From assembly GCF_013359725.1 (NCBI RefSeq), contig NZ_JABFMW010000002.1, positions 248,001 to 312,000 on the forward strand: a stretch of 64,000 nucleotides of DNA, written 5' to 3'. Below, in pieces: positions 44,805 to 55,355 of this stretch. Positions within the stretch are counted from its first letter, which is position 1. Every line of letters begins with the position of its first letter. Origin of the DNA: Pseudarthrobacter sp. C4D7 (GTDB taxonomy: Bacteria; Actinomycetota; Actinomycetes; Actinomycetales; Micrococcaceae). The notes below the pieces were generated by a model that worked only from the letters and a program-made list of their open reading frames with translations, made no database searches and was not told the origin of the DNA. A program made the translations under genes and the position numbers.

Positions 44805-45046
44805 GGCAGGCCCTTCTGTAGGGGTAGTTGTCCTGTCCCCGACGCTACGTGGGGTCACTACCAGTGTCCAGACATCAGGCGGAGGAGCGGGGAGGCGGGG
44901 CCGCTGCAAGCGGCGGTGGGGGATGGGCCGCCGGGGCCGCGGGCAGCGGCGTCCCACTATCCCGGTTCTCCGCCCACCGTGTGACCCCCGGTTCGCCCTT
45001 TTCTGTAAATCCCCGGCCGGCAGTCGTTCCGGGCACGATCGCGCCC

Positions 45047-45052
45047 TAGACT
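45047..45052 (+). promoter_or_regulatory. -10 box for ilvD
   Basis: TAGACT lies 7 nt before ATG 45060, predicting leaderless ilvD mRNA. Confidence 0.55.
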
Positions 45053-45059
45053 TTCCCCT

Positions 45060-46781
45060 ATGACTGACGACCAAAGGACAGCCGGCGGCAAACCGGACAT
45101 CAAACCGCGCAGCCGCGTCGTCACCGACGGAATCCATGCCGCGCCCGCGCGCGGGATGTTCCGGGCGGTCGGCATGGGTGACGACGACTTCGCCAAGCCG
45201 CAGATCGGCGTCGCGAGTTCCTGGAACGAAATCACTCCCTGCAACCTTTCCCTGAACCGGCTCGCCCAGGGCGCCAAGGAAGGCGTGCACGCCGGCGGCG
45301 GGTTCCCTATGCAGTTCGGCACCATCTCCGTGTCCGACGGGATCTCCATGGGCCACGAGGGCATGCACTTCTCCCTGGTCTCACGCGAAGTCATCGCCGA
45401 CTCCGTGGAAACCGTCATGCAGGCCGAGCGGATCGACGGCTCCGTCCTGCTGGCCGGCTGCGACAAGTCCCTCCCCGGCATGCTGATGGCGGCGGCCCGC
45501 CTGGACCTGGCCAGCGTCTTCCTCTATGCCGGCTCGATCATGCCCGGCTGGGTCAAGCTCGAGGACGGCTCCGAAAAGGAAGTCACCCTGATCGACGCCT
45601 TCGAGGCCGTGGGCGCCTGCGCCGCCGGCAAGATGAGCATGGAGGACCTGACCCGCATCGAAAAAGCCATCTGCCCGGGCGAGGGTGCCTGCGGCGGCAT
45701 GTACACCGCCAACACCATGGCCTGCATCGGCGAGGCCCTCGGCATGTCCCTCCCCGGCTCCGCCGCGCCGCCCTCGGCAGACCGCCGTCGTGATGATTTT
45801 GCCCGCAAGTCCGGCGAGGCCGTGGTGAACCTGCTTCGTCTCGGCATCACCGCCCGCGACATCATGACCAGGAAGGCTTTCGAGAACGCCATCGCCGTCA
45901 CCATGGCCTTCGGCGGCTCCACCAACGCGGTCCTGCACCTGCTCGCCATCGCCCGCGAGGCAGAGGTGGAGCTGACCCTGGACGACTTCAACCGCATCGG
46001 CGACAAGATCCCGCACCTGGGCGACCTGAAGCCCTTCGGCCGCTACGTCATGACCGACGTCGACCGGATCGGCGGCGTGCCGGTCATCATGAAGGCGCTG
46101 CTCGACGCAGGCCTGCTGCACGGCGACTGCCTCACGGTCACGGGCAGGACCGTGGCGGAGAACCTTGAGGCCATCAACCCGCCGGACGTCGACGGCAAGA
46201 TCCTGCGCGCCCTGGACAACCCGATCCACAAGACCGGCGGCATCACCATCCTCCACGGCTCCATGGCCCCGGAAGGCGCCGTCGTTAAGAGCGCCGGCTT
46301 CGACGCCGACGTCTTCGAGGGCACCGCCCGCGTCTTCGAACGGGAGCAGGGTGCCCTTGATGCTCTCGACAACGGCGGCATCAAGGCCGGCGACGTCGTC
46401 GTCATCCGCTACGAAGGTCCCAAGGGCGGGCCCGGCATGCGCGAAATGCTCGCCATCACCGGCGCCATCAAAGGGGCGGGACTCGGCAAGGACGTCCTGC
46501 TCCTGACCGACGGCCGCTTCTCCGGCGGCACCACCGGCCTGTGCATCGGCCACGTGGCACCGGAAGCGGTCGACGGCGGCCCCATCGCCTTCGTGCAGGA
46601 CGGGGACAGGATCCGGGTGGACATCGCCGCACGCTCCTTCGACCTGCTGGTGGACGACGCCGAGTTGGAAGCACGCAAGGTGGGGTGGGAGCCGCTGCCT
46701 GCCCGGTACACCAAGGGCGTGCTCGCCAAGTACGCCAAGCTGGTCCACAGCGCCAGCCAAGGCGCCTACACGGGCGTGTGA
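45060..46781 (+). CDS. ilvD: Dihydroxy-acid dehydratase
   Basis: 573-residue Fe-S dehydratase, the third step of valine and isoleucine synthesis. Conserved features: [28 protein letters not shown] and [22 protein letters not shown] (cluster cysteines), [16 protein letters not shown], and [11 protein letters not shown] with the DGRFSGGT motif just before. The length is typical. A hairpin and the ilvB leader follow, so ilvD appears to be a separate transcription unit from ilvBNC. Confidence 0.96.
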   Translation: MTDDQRTAGGKPDIKPRSRVVTDGIHAAPARGMFRAVGMGDDDFAKPQIGVASSWNEITPCNLSLNRLAQGAKEGVHAGGGFPMQFGTISVSDGISMGHEGMHFSLVSREVIADSVETVMQAERIDGSVLLAGCDKSLPGMLMAAARLDLASVFLYAGSIMPGWVKLEDGSEKEVTLIDAFEAVGACAAGKMSMEDLTRIEKAICPGEGACGGMYTANTMACIGEALGMSLPGSAAPPSADRRRDDFARKSGEAVVNLLRLGITARDIMTRKAFENAIAVTMAFGGSTNAVLHLLAIAREAEVELTLDDFNRIGDKIPHLGDLKPFGRYVMTDVDRIGGVPVIMKALLDAGLLHGDCLTVTGRTVAENLEAINPPDVDGKILRALDNPIHKTGGITILHGSMAPEGAVVKSAGFDADVFEGTARVFEREQGALDALDNGGIKAGDVVVIRYEGPKGGPGMREMLAITGAIKGAGLGKDVLLLTDGRFSGGTTGLCIGHVAPEAVDGGPIAFVQDGDRIRVDIAARSFDLLVDDAELEARKVGWEPLPARYTKGVLAKYAKLVHSASQGAYTGV

Positions 46782-46788
46782 TCCCTTC

Positions 46789-46822
46789 CCGGCGGATGCG
46801 GCGCGGCCGCCGCATCCGCCGG
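46789..46822 (+). terminator. Hairpin after ilvD
   Basis: A perfect 14-bp stem (CCGGCGGATGCGGC and its complement) with a 6-nt loop, 8 nt past the ilvD stop; no T tract. Confidence 0.65.
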
Positions 46823-46836
46823 GGTAGGATCAAAGG

Positions 46837-46854
46837 GTGGACATTAAAGTCCAC
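46837..46854. promoter_or_regulatory. Dyad upstream of the ilvB leader
   Basis: GTGGAC-ATTAAA-GTCCAC: 6-bp arms around an AT-rich centre, about 80 bp before the leader peptide. It is placed like an operator; which regulator would bind is unknown. Confidence 0.4.
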
Positions 46855-46877
46855 ATGGTGAGATAGGGTTGTTGCTC

Positions 46878-46909
46878 GTTGACACCTATCTTGCCAAGAG
46901 GGAAAACTG
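46878..46909 (+). promoter_or_regulatory. Possible promoter of the ilvB leader
   Basis: TTGACA (46878-46883) is a consensus -35; AAAACT at 46904-46909 is a weak -10 at a 20-bp spacer. An alternative is TATCTT at 46887 as a -10. The start site cannot be settled by eye. Confidence 0.35.
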
Positions 46910-46914
46910 AACGC

Positions 46915-46974
46915 ATGACTTTCGTTACCGCCGGCACCGTCGTCGTCGTCCTTACCAAGCGCGTGGCACCTTAG
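46915..46974 (+). CDS. ilvBNC attenuator leader peptide
   Basis: A 19-residue [22 protein letters not shown], with four consecutive Val codons and a Leu codon (46939-46953), followed 24 nt later by a rho-independent terminator upstream of ilvB. This is the standard layout of a translation-controlled attenuator that responds to charged tRNA-Val/Leu. AGAGGG at 46897-46902 may be its ribosome site. The KRV ending resembles leader peptides reported in other actinobacteria. Confidence 0.85.
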   Translation: MTFVTAGTVVVVLTKRVAP

Positions 46975-46998
46975 CCCTGGTAACGAGCCGTCACGCGC

Positions 46999-47036
46999 AA
47001 ACCCCTCACCAAGCCGCCAGGCCGAGGGGTTTTTTT
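46999..47036 (+). terminator. ilvBNC attenuator terminator
   Basis: AAACCCCTC pairs with GAGGGGTTT across a 16-nt loop and is followed by T7. Upstream, 46922-46929 can pair with 46979-46986, and 46959-46965 with 46992-46998; these two pairings exclude each other, as in an attenuator switch. Confidence 0.88.
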
Positions 47037-47092
47037 ATTTCCCACCGTTCCACATCAATTCCAGAACCAGAAGATCCACAAGGAAGAGTCCG

Positions 47093-49000
47093 ATGAGCAA
47101 AGGATCGCCCATCAGCCCCTCGCTGATGGCCACCAAGTCCGCTGGAGCCCCCAAGGCCCCGGAACGCGCCGACCGGACGGCTGACCACGCCGCCGTCGTC
47201 GCTGACCTTGCTGCCGTCTCTCCTGTCCTTGGGCCGAACAACGTCGTACCCCCGACGGTGATGACCGGCTCGCAAGCAATCGTCCGCTCGCTCGAAGAAC
47301 TCGGCGTCGACGACATTTTCGGTTTGCCTGGTGGCGCGATCCTGCCCACCTACGACCCCCTGATGGCCTCCACCATGAACCACGTGCTGGTCCGTCACGA
47401 ACAGGGAGCCGGCCACGCCGCGCAAGGCTACGCCATGGTCACCGGGCGGGTGGGCGTCTGCATCGCCACCTCGGGTCCCGGAGCCACTAACCTCGTCACC
47501 GCCATCATGGATGCCCACATGGACTCCGTGCCGCTGGTGGCCATTACCGGCCAGGTCTCCAGTGGCGTGATCGGCACCGACGCGTTCCAGGAAGCCGACA
47601 TCGTGGGCATCACCATGCCCATCACCAAGCACTCCTTCCTGGTGACCGACCCCAACGACATCCCGCATGTCATGGCAGAGGCCTTCCACCTGGCCTCCAC
47701 CGGACGTCCCGGCCCCGTGCTGGTGGACGTCGCCAAGGATGCCCAGGTGGGTCAGATGACCTTCTCCTGGCCGCCGAAGATCGACCTGCCGGGCTACCGG
47801 CCGGTCACCCGTGGCCACAACAAGCAGGTGCGCGAAGCGGCCAAGCTCATTGCCGCCTCCACCAAGCCCGTCCTGTACGTGGGCGGCGGAGTGGTCAAGG
47901 CGCACGCCTCGGCCGAGCTGCTTGCCCTCGCCGAAGCCACCGGCGCCCCTGTGGTGACCACCCTGATGGCCAAGGGCGCGTTCCCCGACTCGCACCCCCA
48001 GCACGTGGGCATGCCGGGCATGCACGGCACCGTCTCGGCCGTCACGGCCCTGCAGCAGTCCGACCTGCTGATCACTCTCGGTGCCCGCTTCGATGACCGC
48101 GTCACCGGCGTGCTGAAGACCTTCGCGCCCAACGCCAAGGTCATCCACGCCGATATCGATCCTGCGGAGATTTCCAAGAACCGCACCGCCGATGTGCCCA
48201 TCGTTGGGTCCGTCAAGGAAATCATCCCGGAACTGACCGAGGCTGTGCGCAGCCAGTTCGATGCTTCCGGAACCCCGGACCTCACCACCTGGTGGGCCTT
48301 CCTGAACAACCTGAAGGAGACCTACCCGCTGGGCTGGACCGAACCGGACGACGGCCTGATCGCCCCGCAGCGGGTCATTAAGCGGATTGGCGAGCTGACC
48401 GGACCTGACGGCGTATACGTTGCAGGGGTGGGCCAGCACCAGATGTGGGCCGCCCAGTTCATCAAGTACGAGCGCCCGCATGCCTGGCTGAACTCCGGCG
48501 GCGCCGGCACCATGGGCTACGCCGTTCCGGCAGCCATGGGTGCAAAGGTGGGCAACCCGGACCGCGTGGTCTGGGCCATCGACGGCGACGGTTGCTTCCA
48601 GATGACCAACCAGGAACTGGCCACCTGCGCCATCAACAACATCCCCATCAAGGTAGCTGTCATCAACAACTCCTCCCTGGGCATGGTGCGGCAGTGGCAG
48701 ACCCTCTTCTACGAGGGCCGCTACTCCAACACCGACCTCAATACCGGCCATGACACCGTCCGCATCCCGGACTTCGTCAAGCTGGGGGAGGCCTACGGCT
48801 GCGCGTCCTTCCGCTGCGAACGCGAAGAGGACATTGATGCCACCATCCAGAAGGCCCTCGAAATCAACGACCGCCCCGTGGTGATCGACTTCGTGGTGAG
48901 CCCCAACTCCATGGTGTGGCCGATGGTGCCCGCCGGCGTGAGCAACGACCAGATTCAGGTTGCCCGCAACATGACCCCGGAATGGGAAGAGGAAGACTGA
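47093..49000 (+). CDS. ilvB: Acetolactate synthase large subunit
   Basis: 635-residue ThDP-dependent enzyme that makes acetolactate and acetohydroxybutyrate. Motifs: [16 protein letters not shown] with the catalytic Glu in [45 protein letters not shown] in pieces, and the ThDP/Mg site [33 protein letters not shown]. An N-terminal extension of about 55 residues precedes the catalytic core and is longer than in enterics. It is the first gene after the attenuator; ilvN starts 2 bp after its stop. Confidence 0.96.
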   Translation: MSKGSPISPSLMATKSAGAPKAPERADRTADHAAVVADLAAVSPVLGPNNVVPPTVMTGSQAIVRSLEELGVDDIFGLPGGAILPTYDPLMASTMNHVLVRHEQGAGHAAQGYAMVTGRVGVCIATSGPGATNLVTAIMDAHMDSVPLVAITGQVSSGVIGTDAFQEADIVGITMPITKHSFLVTDPNDIPHVMAEAFHLASTGRPGPVLVDVAKDAQVGQMTFSWPPKIDLPGYRPVTRGHNKQVREAAKLIAASTKPVLYVGGGVVKAHASAELLALAEATGAPVVTTLMAKGAFPDSHPQHVGMPGMHGTVSAVTALQQSDLLITLGARFDDRVTGVLKTFAPNAKVIHADIDPAEISKNRTADVPIVGSVKEIIPELTEAVRSQFDASGTPDLTTWWAFLNNLKETYPLGWTEPDDGLIAPQRVIKRIGELTGPDGVYVAGVGQHQMWAAQFIKYERPHAWLNSGGAGTMGYAVPAAMGAKVGNPDRVVWAIDGDGCFQMTNQELATCAINNIPIKVAVINNSSLGMVRQWQTLFYEGRYSNTDLNTGHDTVRIPDFVKLGEAYGCASFRCEREEDIDATIQKALEINDRPVVIDFVVSPNSMVWPMVPAGVSNDQIQVARNMTPEWEEED

Positions 49001-49002
49001 GC

Positions 49003-49515
49003 ATGAGCCGCCATACACTTTCCGTCCTGGTTGAGGACAAGCCCGGCGTCCTGACCCGCGTGGCCAGCCTCTTCGCCCGCCGCGCCTTCAACATCAACTC
49101 CCTGGCCGTTGGCCCCACCGAAGTGCCGGGCGTGTCCCGCATGACCGTGGTGGTCGACGCCGACGGCGACCTCATCGAACAGGTCACCAAGCAGCTCAAC
49201 AAGCTGGTGAACGTCATCAAGATCGTTGAGCTCACCCCCGAATCTTCCGTACAGCGCGACCACATCCTGGTCAAGGTACGTGCGGATGCCGCAACACGCC
49301 TGCAGGTAACCCAAGCCGCAGACCTGTTCCGCGCCTCAGTGGTCGACGTGTCCACCGACTCCGTCGTCATTGAAGCCACCGGCCACCCGGAAAAGCTCAC
49401 AGCCCTGCTTTCAGTGCTGGAGCCCTTCGGCATCCGCGAAATTGTGCAGTCCGGCACCCTGGCCGTTGGACGGGGATCCCGCTCCATGAGTGACCGGGCG
49501 CTCCGCTCCGCCTAG
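49003..49515 (+). CDS. ilvN: Acetolactate synthase small (regulatory) subunit
   Basis: 170-residue regulatory subunit that confers valine feedback inhibition on IlvB. The N-terminal ACT domain reads HTLSVLVEDKPGVLTRVASLFARRAFNINSLAVG in the usual order, followed by the C-terminal domain ending FGIREIVQSGTLAVGRG. The TGA-GC-ATG junction with ilvB implies coupled synthesis. Also called ilvH in other species. Confidence 0.96.
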   Translation: MSRHTLSVLVEDKPGVLTRVASLFARRAFNINSLAVGPTEVPGVSRMTVVVDADGDLIEQVTKQLNKLVNVIKIVELTPESSVQRDHILVKVRADAATRLQVTQAADLFRASVVDVSTDSVVIEATGHPEKLTALLSVLEPFGIREIVQSGTLAVGRGSRSMSDRALRSA

Positions 49516-49548
49516 GCATTGCGCCCAGGCGGGACCATGCGCCCGTGA

Positions 49549-50625
<1,077 letters not shown>

Positions 50626-50659
50626 GGCTGCCAGCCCAACCGCATAGACCCCAATGGTG

Positions 50660-50698
50660 AGGCCGGGTTCACACTTAACAATGTGAGCCCGGCCTTTC
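50660..50698 (+). terminator. Terminator after ilvC
   Basis: AGGCCGGGTTCACA pairs with TGTGAGCCCGGCCT (one G-T pair) across an 8-nt loop, followed by TTCC. It separates ilvBNC from serA. Confidence 0.75.
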
Positions 50699-50750
50699 CG
50701 TCGGCCTAGACTTGTTTCCATCCCCAGGACTGCAACGCAGAGGATCAGCC

Positions 50751-52340
50751 GTGTCAAAACCCGTAGTACTGCTCGCCGAAGAACTTTCCCCCGCCACCGT
50801 CGAGGCCCTTGGCCCGGACTTTGAAATCCGACAGACCGACGGCGCCGACCGTTCCCAGCTGCTCTCGGCGATCAGTGACGTTGACGCCATCCTGGTCCGC
50901 TCCGCCACCCAGGTGGATGCTGAAGCCATTGCCGCGGCCAAGAACCTGAAGGTCATCGCCCGTGCCGGCGTGGGCCTGGACAACGTGGACATCAAGGCCG
51001 CCACCCAGGCCGGCGTGATGGTGGTCAACGCTCCCACGTCCAACATCGTCTCCGCCGCGGAACTCACCGTGGGCCACATCCTCAGCCTGGCCCGCCACAT
51101 CCCGCAGGCAAGCGCCGCCCTCAAGGACGGCGAATGGAAGCGCTCCAAGTACACCGGCATCGAGCTCTTCGAAAAGAAGATCGGCATCATCGGCCTGGGC
51201 CGCATCGGCGCCCTGGTGGCAGCACGGCTCAAGGGCTTCGACACCAAGATCCTGGCCTACGACCCCTACATCACGTCCGCCCGTGCCGCGCAGCTCGGTG
51301 TCCAGCTGGTCACCCTTGACGAGCTCCTGGCCCAGTCCGATTTCATCACCATCCACATGCCCAAGACTCCGGAGACGGTGGGCATGCTCGGTGCGGACGC
51401 GTTCAGGAAGATGAAGTCCACGGCCTACGTGGTCAACGTGGCCCGCGGTGGCCTGGTCGACGAGGAAGCGCTCTTCACCGCCCTGCAGGACGGCCAGATT
51501 GCCGGCGCCGGCGTGGACGTCTTCGTCAAGGAACCCAGCACCGACCTGCCGTTCTTCAAGCTCGACAACGTGGTGGTCACCCCCCACCTGGGCGCCTCCA
51601 CGGACGAAGCCCAGGAGAAGGCCGGCGTATCCGTTGCCAAGTCAGTGCGTCTGGCCCTCGCCGGCGAGCTGGTCCCGGACGCCGTCAACGTCGCCGGCGG
51701 CGTCATCGCCCCCGACGTCCGCCCCGGCATCCCGCTGATCGAGAAGCTGGGCCGTATCTTCACGGCGTTGACCCATGCCTCGCTGACCCAGTTCGACGTC
51801 GAAGTCGCAGGGGAAATCTCCTCGCTGGACGTCAAGGTGCTGGAACTCGCTGCGCTGAAGGGCATCTTCGCCGACGTTGTGACCGAACAGGTCTCCTACG
51901 TCAACGCCCCCGTCATCGCCGAGCAGCGCGGCATCAACGTCCGCCTCATCACCACCCCGGAGACCGAGTCGTACCGCAACGTCCTGACCCTCCGCGGCGC
52001 GCTCAGCGACGGCAGCCAGATCTCCGTGGCCGGCACCCTGACCGGCCCCAAGCAGATCGAAAAGCTCGTGGGCATCAACGGCTTCGAGGTCGAAATCCCC
52101 ATCAGCGAACACCTGGTGGTGGTTGCCTACACCGACCGCCCCGGCGTCATCGGAACCATCGGCCACATTTTGGGCATGAACAACATCAACATCGCGGGCA
52201 TGCAGGTGGCCCGCTCGGACGAGGGCGGCAAGGTCCTGGCCCTGCTGACCATCGACAGCTCCGTCCCCCAGCAGGTGCTGGACGCCATCAAGGCCGGCAT
52301 CGGCGCGGAAATGGTCCGGGAAGTGGACCTGGAGGACTAA
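50751..52340 (+). CDS. serA: D-3-phosphoglycerate dehydrogenase
   Basis: 529-residue long-form PGDH, the first step of serine synthesis. The NAD-binding domain contains KIGIIGLGRIGALVAARLKGF; the active-site Arg and His lie in NVARGGLVDEEAL and TPHLGASTDEAQ. An allosteric substrate-binding domain (about residues 315-450) and a C-terminal ACT domain (about 455-529, VVAYTDRPGVIGTIGHILGMNNINIAGMQV in pieces) follow, as in M. tuberculosis SerA. GTG 50751 is chosen for its AGAGGA site; TAGACT at 50706-50711 is a likely -10. Confidence 0.96.
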   Translation: MSKPVVLLAEELSPATVEALGPDFEIRQTDGADRSQLLSAISDVDAILVRSATQVDAEAIAAAKNLKVIARAGVGLDNVDIKAATQAGVMVVNAPTSNIVSAAELTVGHILSLARHIPQASAALKDGEWKRSKYTGIELFEKKIGIIGLGRIGALVAARLKGFDTKILAYDPYITSARAAQLGVQLVTLDELLAQSDFITIHMPKTPETVGMLGADAFRKMKSTAYVVNVARGGLVDEEALFTALQDGQIAGAGVDVFVKEPSTDLPFFKLDNVVVTPHLGASTDEAQEKAGVSVAKSVRLALAGELVPDAVNVAGGVIAPDVRPGIPLIEKLGRIFTALTHASLTQFDVEVAGEISSLDVKVLELAALKGIFADVVTEQVSYVNAPVIAEQRGINVRLITTPETESYRNVLTLRGALSDGSQISVAGTLTGPKQIEKLVGINGFEVEIPISEHLVVVAYTDRPGVIGTIGHILGMNNINIAGMQVARSDEGGKVLALLTIDSSVPQQVLDAIKAGIGAEMVREVDLED

Positions 52341-52408
52341 CGCGACACACCGGCCGAAACGCCGGTAGCCGCTTCTCCGCGGGGTACGCCCGGGCGGAGC
52401 CACGTATG

Positions 52409-52472
52409 ATTGGCCGGTCTGCTTACAATGGCTGGGTCCTGTTTCAGGGCCGCAGCCGGCAGACCGGCCAAT
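52409..52472. repeat. 14-bp perfect inverted repeat around a -10 box
   Basis: ATTGGCCGGTCTGC (52409-52422) and its exact complement (52459-52472) flank 36 nt that contain TACAAT (52424-52429), a good -10. The right arm is followed by TCCTTTT. It could be a serA terminator with a large loop, a regulator-binding pair around the ABC-operon promoter, or both. Confidence 0.6.
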
Positions 52473-52556
52473 TCCTTTTGCACATCCGTCCGTCATTGCC
52501 CATGTCTGCCAGGGGGACGGAAGTGCGCGCACGCAATCCAGGTCTCAGGGAGTTCC

Positions 52557-55355
52557 ATGAACGCCGTCCAGAGGTTCATCAGAAGCAGGGTGCTGCTGTT
52601 GACCGCGGCCATCTTAATCGCAGCCATGTGCTTGTCGGTCCTCGTCCAAAGCCAGTCGCAGGCTGCCCTCAACCGGACGGTTGATGAAAACTCGAGGGGG
52701 CTCTACGACATCCTGGTCCAGGCCAAGGCGCCCTCCGGCGCCCTCCTGCAGCCCGAAATCGCCAACGGGGCGGGCGGCATTGGCTTCGACCAGCTGGACT
52801 CCATCAGGAACCTCTCCGGCACCTCCGTGGCCGCCCCCATCAGCCTGGTCTCGCGCGTTACCCAGAACCTGGAAACCCCGCGGCTGGATGCCATGGACTA
52901 CCTCGGCTACAACGCCGGGCTGGCCGGCACCGCCACGGCGGACCAGGCGGCCGGCGCCACCGCCCCGGACAAGTGGCCCGCAGCCGAATCCGTCCTGACC
53001 GACGCTGCCAAAAAGTACCGCCTGACGGCCAGCGCCGTCAGCTCCGACGGGCACTCCGAGCAGACGCTCTTCAAGACCACGGCCGAGGGAACCCTGGGCA
53101 AGGCCCGCCTCGTGGAGGAGAAGGCGCAGGGCGGCAGCAGCATCCGCATCGCTCCGGCCGCAGGGGAGACCGGCATCAAGTTTCCCGCCCCCGCGGGCGG
53201 TTCCGAGCACAACCTGTTCAACCTCTCCGTGGCGCTGCCGCTCGCCCCTGAGGTCACTGAATCCGTGGTGGCCGTGGACCCGTCCGCCGAGCGTGCACTG
53301 CTCGGTCCGGCCGGTGACTTCCTGGCCCCGCTGGAGAAGGCGCCGCCGGCTGACGCACGTGACGCCGGGGCCGTGGGCCGCTACCTGGAGGGGCTCTTCA
53401 CCAAGGGCATCAGCATGGACCAGCTGAAGGAAGGCCCGGACTTCCTGGGGGTCAAGCTCAAGTACTGGGCCCCCCTGATGACCCAGTACCAGCAGGCCAA
53501 GCGCACCGGAGACCTGACCAGCGGCTCGCAGGCAGTGCCGCTGATCGTCCGCTCCGGCACCTCGCTGGACCTCAAGTACAACGTCAAGATCGAGGAAATT
53601 GACGACGCCGGCAAGGTGGTCAAGGACGTCGGTACCGTTTCGAAGTCCCTGGGCAAGGATTACCTGCCGTTTGTTTCCAAGGACCCCTTTGTTCTGTCCT
53701 GGCCCGGTTCCACGGACCACTCATCCCTGCTGGGCAGCAATGGAAACTTCAACCCCGGCCTGTACACGCCCGCCAAGTGGAGCACCAATTTTGCCGGCGC
53801 CCCCAAGTACACCGACGCAGACACCGCCTCCAACGGCGCCGTGGACAAGACCGCCGTGCCCGGTGAGTGGGTCACCGTCAACCGTCTCCCGGACAAGGCC
53901 GCCAACGGCGCACCCGTTGACCAGACCCAGCGCGACCCCGTGGACGAGCGGTCCTACCGGGACAACCTGCCCACCGGCCAGCAGCAGGCCGCCACGCCGC
54001 TGCCCATGGTCTACGGAACGTTTGATCCGGCCGCCGTCGAGGCAGCCTCGGGCGATATCAACAAGCTCCCGCTGGGCGGCTACGACCCCACGCCGTTCAC
54101 CCTGACCAAGGACGCGTCAGGCAAGGATGTTCCCGCCGCGGAACTGAAGCCGTCGCTCAGCGCAAGCGGACTGGCCAGCCAATCGGCCGGTGCCATCACG
54201 GACTACTACGGCCTTGCTGCCGCACGCGGCTACAAACAGAACGCCTCAGTCATCGACGCCGTCCGCGTCCGCGCCAAGGCCCCGGGCAGCTGGAAGGACG
54301 CCCAGCCGGAGGTGGAGAAGCTGGCCGCCGAGATCCGGGACATGGGCCTGGACGCCACCGTGGTTGCCGGTTCGGCCCGCGAGGACACCAGCATTTTTGT
54401 GCCGGGCTACTCCAAGGACGGGGCAGGCAAGGAATCGGCGCTGGGCACCGTCCAGCAGTCGTGGGTCCGGCAGAACGCCGCCGAGGCCGTGGCCGGAGCG
54501 CTTTCCGGCACCAACATCACCCTGCTTTTCCTGACGCTGTGCGGGGCAGCCCTCCTGACGGGTGCGTCGACCGTGAGCTACATCCGCAAACGCCGGAGCG
54601 AGGCAGGAACCCTGCGGGCCATGGGCTGGACCCAGGGGCGGATCCGCAGCTGGGTCCTGGAGGAATTCGGCGTCGGAGCCGTATTGCTGGCCGCCGCAGG
54701 CATCGTGCTCAGCCTGCTGAGCTGGAGCCTCGCCACAGCCCTGGTGTGCGCCGCCGTCCTGGTGCTCTACTGCGGGGCGGCACTGTTCGCCGCCCGGCAG
54801 CTGCGGCACCGCGACGTCATTGACCAGGAGCCGCAGCACGACGAACGCCTGATCCCGGTCGATTCGCCGCTGACCTTCGCCAACCGGCAGCTGAGCACCA
54901 ACAAGTTCAACACCTTGTCGCTGGCCGTCGCCGTCGGCGTCTTCGGTGCCGCCGTGGGCGGGCTGATCGCCTTGCTGATCGACATTCCGCGCGCTGCCGG
55001 CGCAAGCGCCCTGAGCGGCCTGGCCGCGGCGAGCGTGACGCTGCCCAGCATCCTGCTGGCGATTGCCGGCGTAGCGGTGGGGCTGGTGCTGACCCTGGTG
55101 ACGGGACGGTTCGAGCTCAACGCCAAGCGGCAGTACCTTGGCATCCTCCAGGCCATGGGCTGGAACCCGGACATGCTCCGGCAGGTCCGTTTGTTCGAAA
55201 ATGCACTGGTGGGAACCGTGGCCCTGCCCCTCGGCGTGCTGGGCGCCTTGGGCATCGGCCTGCTGCTGGCCCCCTATGCAGCCATGTGGGCTGCCGTGGC
55301 CGGGCTCGTGGCTGTAATTTGCTGGATACCGATTGCAACGAAAGTGGTCCAATGA
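52557..55355 (+). CDS. FtsX-like ABC transporter permease with a very large extracytoplasmic domain
   Basis: 932-residue permease. Helix 1 is at residues 11-30 (VLLLTAAILIAAMCLSVLVQ), a 620-residue extracytoplasmic domain follows, then seven helices in the last 280 residues. The two FtsX repeats are marked by KRRSEAGTLRAMGWTQGRI and AKRQYLGILQAMGWNPDML. This is the layout of type VII (MacB/LolC-related) machines that work by mechanotransmission rather than transport through the membrane. AGGGAG lies before ATG 52557. The ATGA overlap with the ATPase gene makes a pair. The substrate is unknown. Confidence 0.85.
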   Translation: MNAVQRFIRSRVLLLTAAILIAAMCLSVLVQSQSQAALNRTVDENSRGLYDILVQAKAPSGALLQPEIANGAGGIGFDQLDSIRNLSGTSVAAPISLVSRVTQNLETPRLDAMDYLGYNAGLAGTATADQAAGATAPDKWPAAESVLTDAAKKYRLTASAVSSDGHSEQTLFKTTAEGTLGKARLVEEKAQGGSSIRIAPAAGETGIKFPAPAGGSEHNLFNLSVALPLAPEVTESVVAVDPSAERALLGPAGDFLAPLEKAPPADARDAGAVGRYLEGLFTKGISMDQLKEGPDFLGVKLKYWAPLMTQYQQAKRTGDLTSGSQAVPLIVRSGTSLDLKYNVKIEEIDDAGKVVKDVGTVSKSLGKDYLPFVSKDPFVLSWPGSTDHSSLLGSNGNFNPGLYTPAKWSTNFAGAPKYTDADTASNGAVDKTAVPGEWVTVNRLPDKAANGAPVDQTQRDPVDERSYRDNLPTGQQQAATPLPMVYGTFDPAAVEAASGDINKLPLGGYDPTPFTLTKDASGKDVPAAELKPSLSASGLASQSAGAITDYYGLAAARGYKQNASVIDAVRVRAKAPGSWKDAQPEVEKLAAEIRDMGLDATVVAGSAREDTSIFVPGYSKDGAGKESALGTVQQSWVRQNAAEAVAGALSGTNITLLFLTLCGAALLTGASTVSYIRKRRSEAGTLRAMGWTQGRIRSWVLEEFGVGAVLLAAAGIVLSLLSWSLATALVCAAVLVLYCGAALFAARQLRHRDVIDQEPQHDERLIPVDSPLTFANRQLSTNKFNTLSLAVAVGVFGAAVGGLIALLIDIPRAAGASALSGLAAASVTLPSILLAIAGVAVGLVLTLVTGRFELNAKRQYLGILQAMGWNPDMLRQVRLFENALVGTVALPLGVLGALGIGLLLAPYAAMWAAVAGLVAVICWIPIATKVVQ

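Noticed and set aside
47006..49018. 670-codon open frame on the minus strand opposite ilvB
   Set aside because: Antisense of a well-conserved gene, Gly/His/Val-rich and without any recognisable domain.
52349..52366. Small hairpin ACCGGC-N6-GCCGGT after serA as its terminator
   Set aside because: Only 6 bp with no T tract; kept as unproven, the larger element at 52409-52472 being more likely.
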